A stretch of DNA of 61,024 bases from Agathobacter sp. (lineage in GTDB: Bacteria; Bacillota; Clostridia; Lachnospirales; Lachnospiraceae), in the NCBI GenBank assembly GCA_022772675.1, contig JALEZW010000019.1, forward strand, positions 1-61,024, given 5' to 3'. How positions within the stretch are numbered: the first letter of the stretch is position 1; every line of letters begins with the position of its first letter. This document shows, in pieces, positions 26,172 to 34,276 of this stretch. The notes below the pieces were generated by a model, which worked only from the letters and a program-made list of their open reading frames with translations, had not been told where the DNA came from and made no database searches. The position numbers were made by a program, and so were the translations under genes.

Positions 26172-27563
26172 ATGCCGAAAGAGGAACAGAAAAAAACAGC
26201 TCCAAGGGAAATGGGGGAGAAGAAGGTTCCGTTCTGGAGGAGAGCATTGCAGGGAGTTGGAAAATTCTTTTCCGGGTTGTTTCAATCCATAGCTTCCCCG
26301 TTTAAAAAATCTCCGGATGCCGTGAGCAGAGGAAATGCAGCAAAGCAGGCTGTTCAAAAAAATTCTCCGGAAAACGAAATGAAGAAAGAAAAGGAAGAGC
26401 CAAGGAAAGAGGAACCAAAGAAAGAGGGAAGAAAGTTCCCGGAAGAAGATATCAGACGCGTATTCGGGGACGGAAAGAAAAAAGAAGAGCCTAAGAAAGA
26501 GGAGAAAAAAAAGAATGTGACGATACAGGTGATGCCGGGAAAGAAAGCTACGATGCGAATGCTGGGAAATCACGGGCTTCAACTGGGCAGGTTTTCAAAA
26601 GAGATGGCAGAAGCAGCAAAACGGGATCCGAGAATTAAGGAAGCATTCTTTGAAAGGATCAAAAGAACATATCATGCACAGCGTCAGGATCCAGTGAAGG
26701 AGGAAGCCAATTTACCGAAATGGCAGGACGAGCTTGCAAATCATAAAGAACAGTTCGTGGCTGCATTACTCCTAAGTAATGGACAGGAGAGAGAGCAGCT
26801 GTTCAATGCAATGCTTGGAAAGGCAAAGGGGGATGACAAGGATATCAACAGGGCACTTTCTGATGCCTATGTGAAGGTAAATAATGCAAAGAATGGCGGA
26901 AAGCTGGATACTTCTCTGATGGGATACAGCATGGAATGGCTGAACGACAGGCTCGCTGAACAGAAAAAACTGGATAAGGATACCACTGCCATGTCCGAGA
27001 TTGCCCGTGTGGGATTAAAGCTGATGGATCAGGATGAAAAGCAGAAGGAGTGGAATTCCTGGACAAAGGAGAATCCGGAGATTGTGGACAGTCTGAAGGG
27101 ACATATTGCCATGACCGATGTTAAGACACGTTCGGATTCACGCCATGCATGGTTAAAGGATCCAATGAATGCAGGGCGTCAGTTGAAACCGGAGGAAATC
27201 TGCCAGTCCGGCAGGGAGATGCTGATGGGAAAAGTGGCAGAGTCCGTTTATGATAAACCGCAGATACGGGATAAAATGGCGGGAATACTGGCGGAGCCCA
27301 GGGGGTTAAAAGCTGTGGACAGGCGGTTGAATATGCAGATTACCCACGTTGGTCTGGATAGGAAAAATATGAGTGGAGCCGATTTGGAAAAGACCTTTAA
27401 CGATGATAAACAAATAAAAGAAATTTATGAAAACATGGAAAATGCTGCCAAGGGATTCACAGAAGAAAATGTAAATGAGAAGAGCAATGAACTTACGCAG
27501 ACCATGGATCATGACGAACCGGTACTCAAATCGGATGATATGGAAATGATGAATGCCATGTAA
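26172..27563 (+). CDS. Family B protein B1, K/E-rich predicted substrate or adaptor
   Basis: A 463-residue soluble protein starting behind AAAGGAG. Residues 1-40 are basic and amphipathic (VPFWRRALQGVGKFFSGLFQ). Residues 60-120 are K/E-rich and contain GRKFPEEDIRRVFG (86-99), a motif that recurs twice in the tail of the TrbL/VirB6-like protein. From about residue 170 on it is a conserved helical domain shared with B2: NHKEQFVAALLLSNGQERE, NGGKLDTSL, GHIAMTDVK and DPMNAGRQ. It ends KSDDMEMMNAM, an acidic stretch plus methionine-rich tail. No signal peptide or enzyme motif was seen. The shared motif suggests docking to the machine, as a substrate or as an adaptor protein. Confidence 0.7.
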   Translation: MPKEEQKKTAPREMGEKKVPFWRRALQGVGKFFSGLFQSIASPFKKSPDAVSRGNAAKQAVQKNSPENEMKKEKEEPRKEEPKKEGRKFPEEDIRRVFGDGKKKEEPKKEEKKKNVTIQVMPGKKATMRMLGNHGLQLGRFSKEMAEAAKRDPRIKEAFFERIKRTYHAQRQDPVKEEANLPKWQDELANHKEQFVAALLLSNGQEREQLFNAMLGKAKGDDKDINRALSDAYVKVNNAKNGGKLDTSLMGYSMEWLNDRLAEQKKLDKDTTAMSEIARVGLKLMDQDEKQKEWNSWTKENPEIVDSLKGHIAMTDVKTRSDSRHAWLKDPMNAGRQLKPEEICQSGREMLMGKVAESVYDKPQIRDKMAGILAEPRGLKAVDRRLNMQITHVGLDRKNMSGADLEKTFNDDKQIKEIYENMENAAKGFTEENVNEKSNELTQTMDHDEPVLKSDDMEMMNAM

Positions 27564-27576
27564 AGGAGGAACAGAT

Positions 27577-29130
27577 ATGCCAAAGGATACCAGTAAGAAA
27601 GAAGAGAAGTCGGAAGAAAAGGAAGAGGAGAAGAAAGAACCGGAGAAGGAAGAGGAGAAGAAAGAACCGGAGAAGAAGAAACCGGAGAAGAAGAAACCGG
27701 AGAAGAAAGAACCGGAGAAAAAAGAAGAAAAGAAACAGGACAGTCAGAAGAAGGATGAGAGGAAAAGGGAAAATCATGATGTGCCTTATGCATTTCGTCT
27801 TTTATCCAGTCTGATCGGAGCAATATCCGGACTGATTACCTGGATTCTCCAGAAAGTGGCAGCTGGATTAAATCTGGCTGCGGAAGCCATTATGAATGCC
27901 AGAAAAAAGAAAAGGCCGGTGGAACCTGAAAAGGAAAAGTCGGATGAGAAAGAGAAGGAGAAAGACAAAGAAAAAGAGAAAGACAAAGAAAAGGAGAAAG
28001 ATAAAGAAAAGGAGAAAGATAAAGAAAAAACTGCTGAAAAAAAAGCGGAGAAGACAGCTGAGACTAAGATCGAGATGCAGGATCTTTCGGCAAAGAAAAA
28101 GGATTCTGAAAAGACAGCAGAACCGGAAAAAGAAGTGGAGCATACAGAAGAAAAGACTTCGGAAGAGAGACCGGGTGGAGCAGGTGAGGGCTCTGACGGA
28201 CAGCCGGATTCTCCGGATAAGAAGAAAAAAGAATCTGATGTGCCCCGGTGGATGAATGAGATGACCAATAACAGGGATCAATTCGTTGCGGCCATGCTCT
28301 TAAGCCATGGTCCGGAGAGACAGAAACTGATGGATGCCATGTCTGGAAGGTCGGAATTATCAGACGAAGAACTCAATCAGACTCTGGATCATGCTTATAT
28401 CGGATATGAGGGGGCTAAAAAGGATGGAAAACTGGATACTTCGAAACTGGCAGAGGGAATGGACTGGCTGAAGGATGAAATGAGGCAGCAGCACACCATA
28501 GAGAAGGATACTTTTGCTATGGCAGATGCAGCTCGCCGTGGTATGGATATGATTTCCAGGGATGAAAACCAGAAGGGACCGGATTCCTGGGCCAATACCC
28601 ATAAGGATACCAGGCGGGAGTTGAGAGGTTTTGTGGCGATGACTGATATTAAGCAGAAAGCCATGGACCGGGAAAAATGGCTCAGGGATCCTGCCAATGC
28701 GGACAAACAGATGGACCAGAAGGAAATCAGGGAATGTGCAAGGGATTTGATGCTTGGAAAGACCGTGGATGCCCTGTATCACTGTTGCAGACGCAAGGAA
28801 GGGGAAAAAGTGCGGAGTGACATGGCACTGCGCTTAAGCATCCCCAAAGGGAAAGATACTATTATTAAAGATATTGATGAACAGATTGACAAGAGACCTA
28901 TGGGTTCCAGGGAACAGGTATCAGTAAAGAGCATGAAGAACTTCATGCTGGATCAGAGGGGAACTCTGCAGATGTATGACAATATGCGTCTGGATGTCAA
29001 GCATCGGAATGCAATGAAAAAGGAAAATGAAAAGAATCTGGAACTTGAGAACCGGAAAGGGGAAAAAGAACCGGAAAAAGAGGCAGTACCGGAGTTGAAG
29101 CCGGAAAATGATCTGATGGCTGCCATGTAA
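27577..29130 (+). CDS. Family B protein B2, low-complexity K/E-rich predicted substrate
   Basis: A 517-residue protein; ATG 27577 is chosen because AAGGAGGA lies 6 bases before it. Residues 1-65 are almost only K, E and P (units of the type EPEKKK). Residues 70-100 hold a hydrophobic helix (PYAFRLLSSLIGAISGLITW) that could insert in a membrane. A second array of EKEKDK units covers about 127-150. The domain from about 218 on matches B1: NNRDQFVAAMLLSHGPERQ, DGKLDTSKL, GFVAMTDIK and DPANADKQM. The tail is ENDLMAAM. The highly charged part is probably unfolded or forms a single long helix. Last gene of operon 1; no clear terminator follows. Confidence 0.7.
   Translation: MPKDTSKKEEKSEEKEEEKKEPEKEEEKKEPEKKKPEKKKPEKKEPEKKEEKKQDSQKKDERKRENHDVPYAFRLLSSLIGAISGLITWILQKVAAGLNLAAEAIMNARKKKRPVEPEKEKSDEKEKEKDKEKEKDKEKEKDKEKEKDKEKTAEKKAEKTAETKIEMQDLSAKKKDSEKTAEPEKEVEHTEEKTSEERPGGAGEGSDGQPDSPDKKKKESDVPRWMNEMTNNRDQFVAAMLLSHGPERQKLMDAMSGRSELSDEELNQTLDHAYIGYEGAKKDGKLDTSKLAEGMDWLKDEMRQQHTIEKDTFAMADAARRGMDMISRDENQKGPDSWANTHKDTRRELRGFVAMTDIKQKAMDREKWLRDPANADKQMDQKEIRECARDLMLGKTVDALYHCCRRKEGEKVRSDMALRLSIPKGKDTIIKDIDEQIDKRPMGSREQVSVKSMKNFMLDQRGTLQMYDNMRLDVKHRNAMKKENEKNLELENRKGEKEPEKEAVPELKPENDLMAAM
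27958..28029 (+). repeat. Four 18-bp tandem repeats within the B2 gene
   Basis: Unit GAGAAAGACAAAGAAAAG with single-base changes, encoding EKDKEK four times. Such arrays change length by replication slippage; the 18-bp unit keeps the frame. Confidence 0.8.
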
Positions 29131-29177
29131 AAAACTTTACAATAATTTCTTAAAAAAATTATAAAAACCCCATTTGA

Positions 29178-29210
29178 TGTTGCGGTTTTGTTGCGGTTCA
29201 TCCGTATAAT
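29178..29210 (+). promoter_or_regulatory. Regulon promoter 2, before the pilin and the machine operon
   Basis: TGTTGCG at 29178-29184 and 29189-29195 (period 11), seven bases from TTGCGGT to TATAAT at 29205-29210. This copy has the best -10 box of the five and a spacer one base shorter. It lies about 110 bases before the pilin start. The leader 29211-29317 has no gene. Confidence 0.8.
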
Positions 29211-29317
29211 GTAATTATCAAGATAATTATTCAGGACCTATCAAAGGAGTTTAGCCGGCAGGAGAGGGTTCTGGGGAATTACAAAACAATATCTTACATA
29301 ATCAGGAGGAAAAGGAT

Positions 29318-29764
29318 ATGAAACAGGTAGGAAGAAGAAATTTTGTAGCAATGATGATGCTGGTATTTGCAATGATGTTTGTTACAGCCCCAATCTTTGC
29401 GGCACCGCAGACAGTTCTTGCAGAGGGAACGACAGATGAATCAAAAAAAGATTCAAATAACAGCGATGATAAAACTGCAGATCTGAATCTTGACAAAGCA
29501 ACCTCTCCGGTTGTGAAACTGATCAACAGCTTTATGAAACCTGTTATGGCAATCGTAATTGCAGCCGGCGGTCTCTTCTGTATTCTTCTCGGCGTCAAGT
29601 ACGCCATGGCTGAGGAGCCACAGGATCGTGAGAAAGCAAAGTCTCATTTAAAGAATGCCATTATCGGTTATGTACTGATTTTCGTTCTGTTAGTAGTACT
29701 GAACAAATCTGCAAAGCCGCTGATGGAGTGGGTAGCCGGTAATGGAGGACCATCTCTGCAGTAA
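29318..29764 (+). CDS. VirB2/TrbC-like type IV secretion pilin
   Basis: A 148-residue secreted membrane protein. Residues 1-28 are a signal peptide (VAMMMLVFAMMFVTAPIFAA), with cleavage near FAAPQ or VLAEG. A hydrophilic stretch follows. Two membrane helices (MAIVIAAGGLFCILLGVKYA and NAIIGYVLIFVLLVVLN) flank AEEPQDREKAKSHLK. The charged hinge and the GVKYAMAEEP and AKSHLKNAIIG words are those of pilin-type subunits in Gram-positive type IV systems. As the first gene behind promoter 2, with a strong Shine-Dalgarno (AGGAGGA) and a terminator directly after, it is probably made in excess of the rest of the machine, as fits a polymer-forming subunit. Confidence 0.85.
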   Translation: MKQVGRRNFVAMMMLVFAMMFVTAPIFAAPQTVLAEGTTDESKKDSNNSDDKTADLNLDKATSPVVKLINSFMKPVMAIVIAAGGLFCILLGVKYAMAEEPQDREKAKSHLKNAIIGYVLIFVLLVVLNKSAKPLMEWVAGNGGPSLQ

Positions 29765-29775
29765 GGAATTACGTA

Positions 29776-29813
29776 CTAAGGCAGGCAGATACAGTGCCTG
29801 TCTTAGTTTGTTT
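29776..29813 (+). terminator. Partial terminator (attenuator) after the pilin gene
   Basis: A 12-bp stem with one G-U pair (CTAAGGCAGGCA and TGCCTGTCTTAG) and a seven-base loop, followed by TTTGTTT. Since the next genes have no own box promoter, it probably lets only part of the transcripts pass. Confidence 0.75.
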
Positions 29814-29821
29814 CCGGGAGA

Positions 29822-29864
29822 CTGTCTGGAAAGGTGCCCGGTTTCCGGGATTTTTCCAGACAGC
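29822..29864 (+). other. Second stem-loop between pilin and the next gene
   Basis: CTGTCTGGAAA pairs with TTTCCAGACAG around an inner CCCGG/CCGGG hairpin. No T-run follows; it may protect the 5' end of the downstream message or the 3' end of the pilin message. Confidence 0.5.
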
Positions 29865-29915
29865 CTGCAAAAAAGGCAGGAACGGATGACAAAGGACAGT
29901 TAAGGGAGGAATAGT

Positions 29916-31280
29916 ATGGCACTACGAAAGAAGATAACAATGGTAATGCTGACGGCGGTGATGACACTTTCGGCAGCAATGTTACATTCCAATGAACAGG
30001 CACAGGCCGGAAAGAATCCGGTTACAAATGTGGCAGACCTTGGTACAATCGTGTTAGACAGGTGGGATCTGGTAGATGTTACTTCCATACCGGCAGGTAC
30101 GGAGAATGTGATGTTTGTTTGGGATGATACCTATTATTCCGACGGCAGTATGAAAAAGAAAACCGTGTATTATAGTGATAATGTTTTCCATTATATTACT
30201 GGAGGCTCCAAGGTTAGCGATAATCCCTATCTGATATCTGGGATAAAGAAGATTTATACAAAGAAGGGTGCCATTCAGTCGAAATTTAAGCTGGAAAATA
30301 CCGGCAAAAGAGACAAAGATAATAGTATGTGGAAAGGAGATGATCCACAATACAATAAAGCACCCATGTGCAAACTTAGGTTTGACAATGAATATGTTGG
30401 ACAGTATCGAAATGAATATGATATTAAATGGGGGGATGATGATGCCTATACGATAGAGGCAGATTACCATAGCGAGAAGAATTATAATTTTCCTCTGGGA
30501 AGTGGCTATTATATGAATTTGTTTGTGAATTTTTCTACTGCAGGGGATAATTATCTGGGATCATCGGGAAATTCGTTAAGGAGTGCCACCGAGTCCCGAA
30601 GGACGGATTTTCTGATTTATACCAAGCATACAGAGAGTTTTGCGGCACTTAGCAATGATTATACGGTTAAGGCAGGCAATGTGTTAAATATTGACAGGAA
30701 TGCTTTTATTCCTGAGGGAAAAACACTGACGGTGGAGGCAGGAGGCATTGTAAACGTGACCGGCAAACTGTTTAACGATGGAAAGATTGTGAATCATGGT
30801 ACCATTGTTGTGGGAAATAAAGGTTTTTTGGCACCTTTTGATGTGGATGGGAATGGAGGAGGCATCACCTGTGAGAAGGGTGGGGATCTGATCATTCTGT
30901 CAGATGGAGTGGTTGCCTCCGGCGCAGGAAGTATGACATTGTCCCAAGGCTCCAACTGTATCGTCTATGGAACACTGGCAACAGAAGAATCCTTAAATGT
31001 GGATGATTCTCTGTTAGATATCCGGGAGTACGGGATGGTTATGGTGGGACGGGAGTTTAACCATAGTCCGGCATTACTGATCAATGCCACAAGTTCCATG
31101 TCGGGAAAGAGTTCCAGGCAGAAACTGTTCATGCTGACCGGAGCAAAAAAATATACGTATGAATTTATTCAGGATTCAAATAACTATTTACCTACGGTAA
31201 AATCAAAGCCTTGTTATAACTTAAATGTTACAAATAATGGCAAGGTAGTCACGGGTCCGAATGCAACACTGGAGAAATAA
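29916..31280 (+). CDS. Secreted protein with beta-solenoid-like repeats
   Basis: A 454-residue exported protein. Residues 1-31 form a signal peptide (basic start, VMLTAVMTLSAAML, cleavage near AQAG). The middle part is rich in Tyr, Asp and Asn. Residues 250-370 consist of short repeating strands (AGNVLNIDRNAFIPEGKTLT, AGGIVNVTGKLFNDGKIVNH, GTIVVGNKGFL, SDGVVASGAGSMTLSQGSN) as in right-handed beta-solenoids and adhesins. No anchor motif or catalytic motif was found. Strong ribosome binding site GGGAGG. It lies between pilin and coupling ATPase, so it is probably an external part of the apparatus, such as a pilus-tip adhesin or a cell-wall channel component; this is inference from position. Confidence 0.7.
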   Translation: MALRKKITMVMLTAVMTLSAAMLHSNEQAQAGKNPVTNVADLGTIVLDRWDLVDVTSIPAGTENVMFVWDDTYYSDGSMKKKTVYYSDNVFHYITGGSKVSDNPYLISGIKKIYTKKGAIQSKFKLENTGKRDKDNSMWKGDDPQYNKAPMCKLRFDNEYVGQYRNEYDIKWGDDDAYTIEADYHSEKNYNFPLGSGYYMNLFVNFSTAGDNYLGSSGNSLRSATESRRTDFLIYTKHTESFAALSNDYTVKAGNVLNIDRNAFIPEGKTLTVEAGGIVNVTGKLFNDGKIVNHGTIVVGNKGFLAPFDVDGNGGGITCEKGGDLIILSDGVVASGAGSMTLSQGSNCIVYGTLATEESLNVDDSLLDIREYGMVMVGREFNHSPALLINATSSMSGKSSRQKLFMLTGAKKYTYEFIQDSNNYLPTVKSKPCYNLNVTNNGKVVTGPNATLEK

Positions 31281-31301
31281 TACGGGGAAGGAAAGAGATA
31301 C

Positions 31302-33302
31302 ATGCGTAAACTCAAACCAAAGAAAACATTAGCGTTGTTTTTCATTTTTATACTGGGCTCAGGAGCATTTGGTTTTGTACTGCGGCTGGTTCTTAAGAAT
31401 ATGAATTCGGTGATTAGCGGCGGAAAATTCCGGATATATCCGTCTCTGCTGATACAGCCATCCACATGGCTGACGGGACTTTTTGCCATGGCATTGTTCT
31501 TCGGAATTATCTGGATTGGCGGTGGGCATATGACCAGACGGAACAATGTGAAGGACCTGCTGGGAAAGGGTGGAAAGGGAGATGATGTAGAAGGATCCCT
31601 GGAAAACAGCCGTTTCCTGACGGATGCAGAGAGAGATAAATATTTCCCGCCATTCGACTATTCGGATATGAGTAAGGTGAAAAAAGATGGAATTCCGGTT
31701 CGTGCGGTGCTGGATAAGAGAGGAAAGCTGCATGGCAATTTTCTTCCGGGGGCTCATTCCCTTGTTATTGGTGCTACCGGTTCCGGTAAGACTACTACCT
31801 TTATCAACCCCATGATTCAGTTGCTTGGTGCCTGCGACTGTGGCAGCAGCATGATTATGACAGACCCGAAAGGAGAGCTTTTCAGCCTGCATTCGAAGTT
31901 TTTAAAGGAGCGGGGCTATGATGTACTGCTTCTGGATTTACGTGATACCTATTCCTCCAGCCGCTGGAATCCTTTAGATTCCATCTGGGATATGTACCAG
32001 GAGTACTTACATACCGGGGAGGGAATCAAGGCACATAAGGATGATATGCATAATTATCCGGATCTTAAGGTTATGGATGGCTATTGCGAGCCGGGAGAAA
32101 TCTGGTGTGAGTGGGATGGAAAGGCCTATGCAGATACCACCCACTGCCAGGATGATATTTCTGTTACCAGGCAGAAGATTTATGATGAGATGTATGAGGA
32201 TTTGAATGATCTGGTATCGGTTATCTGTCCGATTGAGAGTGATAAGGATCCTGTCTGGGAGAAAGGTGCACGATCCATTATCATGGCAACCTGTCTGGCA
32301 ATGTTAGAGGACAGTGCAGATCCCCGTCTGGGTATGACCAAAGAGAAATTCAATTTCTTTAATTTAAATAAAGCCATTGCCAACAGTGAAAATAAGTTCC
32401 AGGCACTGAAGCAGTACTTTGAGGGAAGAAGTCCGCTCTCCCAGGCGGTGACATTGTCCCGGCAGGTAATGTCCGCAGCGGACAGTACACTGTCCAGTTA
32501 CATGTCCATTGCATTTGACAAGTTAAATATGTTTAATGACCGTGGTCTCTGTGGACTTACCTCCGCAACGGATATCAATGCAGCACAGTTTGCAGAGCGT
32601 CCTACCGCATTATTTATGAAGATTCCGGATGAGAAGGATACGAGACATGGTCTGGCAGCTGTGTTCGTTCTCTGTATGTATAAGGCATTAATCAAGGTAG
32701 CTTCCGCAAGAGAGGATTTGTCACTGCCCCGAAATGTTTACTTTATCCTGGACGAGTTTGGTAACATGCCGAAGATTGAAAAGTTTGATAAGATGATCAC
32801 CGTAGGTCGTTCCCGTAAGATCTGGTTTAACATGGTGGTACAGAGTTATTCCCAGCTGAACAATGTCTATGGTGAGCAGGTGGCGGATATTGTAAAGTCC
32901 AACTGTGGTATGAAAATGTTTATCGGTTCCAACGATATCGGAACCTGTAAGGAATTTTCCGAACTCTGTGGTAATAAGACCGTGCGGACCACAAGTACCT
33001 CCTCCTCCATTGGAGCGAAGGAGGGGGATGTGAGCGTGTCTACCCAGACACAGGTACGTCCCCTTATTTATCCAAGTGAACTGCAGAAGCTGAATAATAA
33101 GGAATCAACCGGAAATGCCATCATCGTAACATTTGGTAACTATCCGCTGATGACGAAATATACACCGAGTTATCTGTGCCCGTATTACAAGATGGGACAG
33201 ATGGAGATGGATGAATTCCGAAGCCATATGTTCCGTGCGGATGAGGTTTACTATGACCTTGGGGAGCGGAACAGGAAAGTACTGGGAGATAATCAGGAAT
33301 GA
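31302..33302 (+). CDS. VirD4/TraG-type coupling ATPase
   Basis: A 666-residue type IV coupling protein. Two N-terminal membrane segments (LFFIFILGSGAFGFVLRLVL and LTGLFAMALFFGIIWIG) are followed by a cytoplasmic ATPase. Walker A is GATGSGKTT at 157-165 and MTDPKGELFSLHSKFLKERG is the conserved segment behind it. D484-E485 in ILDEFGNMPKI are the Walker B, then VGRSRKIWFNMVVQSYSQL and the sensor region follow. The all-alpha domain lies between. The protein receives substrates in the cytoplasm and hands them to the channel. In conjugation it recruits a relaxase; here no relaxase is visible, so soluble proteins of families A and B are the candidate cargo. Its stop overlaps the next start (ATGA). 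Confidence 0.95.
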   Translation: MRKLKPKKTLALFFIFILGSGAFGFVLRLVLKNMNSVISGGKFRIYPSLLIQPSTWLTGLFAMALFFGIIWIGGGHMTRRNNVKDLLGKGGKGDDVEGSLENSRFLTDAERDKYFPPFDYSDMSKVKKDGIPVRAVLDKRGKLHGNFLPGAHSLVIGATGSGKTTTFINPMIQLLGACDCGSSMIMTDPKGELFSLHSKFLKERGYDVLLLDLRDTYSSSRWNPLDSIWDMYQEYLHTGEGIKAHKDDMHNYPDLKVMDGYCEPGEIWCEWDGKAYADTTHCQDDISVTRQKIYDEMYEDLNDLVSVICPIESDKDPVWEKGARSIIMATCLAMLEDSADPRLGMTKEKFNFFNLNKAIANSENKFQALKQYFEGRSPLSQAVTLSRQVMSAADSTLSSYMSIAFDKLNMFNDRGLCGLTSATDINAAQFAERPTALFMKIPDEKDTRHGLAAVFVLCMYKALIKVASAREDLSLPRNVYFILDEFGNMPKIEKFDKMITVGRSRKIWFNMVVQSYSQLNNVYGEQVADIVKSNCGMKMFIGSNDIGTCKEFSELCGNKTVRTTSTSSSIGAKEGDVSVSTQTQVRPLIYPSELQKLNNKESTGNAIIVTFGNYPLMTKYTPSYLCPYYKMGQMEMDEFRSHMFRADEVYYDLGERNRKVLGDNQE

Positions 33303-34258
33303 GAAGACAGGGAAAACGAAAGATTAAAATTGGAGTATTGCTGTCCTTGGCGTGTACGCTTCTGGCAGCCCAGCCGGTTTATGGGACAGATTGGGATTAT
33401 GTGGGAGAGGTGGATCCCTTTACGGGACTGCCGAAAGATACCCCGCTGGATCAGTCGGTAAGGGTGCAGCTGGGAGATAACATGTACTATGACAGGGAAC
33501 TGGGGATGTTTGCCTATCCCATCAGCGGAACAGAAAATGCGGAGATTGATGCCACAGTGGCAGATGGCATGGTTACAACGGACCCCGTATCTGTCACAAT
33601 TCCTGAGGGAACCTCCTGTACACTGTACCGAAATGGGGATGCCCTGTCAGCAATAGATTTTACCAATATTACAGAGGCAGGAAAATATGTACTGTCCCTG
33701 CCGTCGGAAAATGGACAGCTGGATAAGATTCTTTCTTTTACCGTTGTAGGGGAACAGACCTGTCTGCTCAGTGAATATTCCATGCCGGATGGCTTTAAGA
33801 TTACGGGGGCTACCTGCGACGAAGAGGAAGTGGAGTGGAATGAGAACTACGTCAGTCTGGATAAAGAGGGCTTTTACTGCATTACCTATGAATGTCCGAA
33901 AACCGGTTTTTATTATGAACTTGCCACAACTGTTGACCGTACAGCACCTGCACTGAAGCTGGAAAATGTTAAGAACGGAAAGGCAAAAGGTCCGGTTGAT
34001 ATATCGGATGTGGAGGATGGTGCAGCGGTAAGGATTGCATTGGACGGAAAAGAGATTAACTATTCCAAGGTCTTAAATCAGAGCGGCAATTATAAAATTC
34101 TGCTTTCGGATCCGGCAGGCAATACCACAACCTATAACTTTACGATTCTTGTTTATTTTGATACAAACAGTATGGCTGTGGCAGGAGTGATGGTTCTTCT
34201 TGTTATAGCATTGATCGTATATCTCATGCTGGTACGAAAGCATTTGAAGGTACGTTAG
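33299..34258 (+). CDS. Exported protein with Ig-like domain and C-terminal membrane anchor
   Basis: A 319-residue type I membrane protein that overlaps the coupling ATPase gene by four bases. Residues 1-28 are a signal peptide (KIGVLLSLACTLLAAQPVYG). The extracellular part has beta-type domains; TVDRTAPALKLENVKNGKAK and LSDPAGNTTTYNFTILVYF are typical of bacterial Ig-like repeats. One membrane segment close to the end (MAVAGVMVLLVIALIVYLML) is followed by RKHLKVR. It probably stands on the outer face of the membrane, where it could guide the assembling fibre or link the channel to the cell wall. I do not recognise a homologue in known type IV systems. Confidence 0.7.
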   Translation: MRRQGKRKIKIGVLLSLACTLLAAQPVYGTDWDYVGEVDPFTGLPKDTPLDQSVRVQLGDNMYYDRELGMFAYPISGTENAEIDATVADGMVTTDPVSVTIPEGTSCTLYRNGDALSAIDFTNITEAGKYVLSLPSENGQLDKILSFTVVGEQTCLLSEYSMPDGFKITGATCDEEEVEWNENYVSLDKEGFYCITYECPKTGFYYELATTVDRTAPALKLENVKNGKAKGPVDISDVEDGAAVRIALDGKEINYSKVLNQSGNYKILLSDPAGNTTTYNFTILVYFDTNSMAVAGVMVLLVIALIVYLMLVRKHLKVR

Positions 34259-34276
34259 AGAAAAGGAGGTGAGAGC

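Noticed and set aside
27526..28281. Long minus-strand frames rich in Ser, Phe and Leu
   Set aside because: They are the reverse strand of the K/E-rich repeats of B2 and have no ribosome binding sites; low-complexity GA-rich DNA stays open in several frames.
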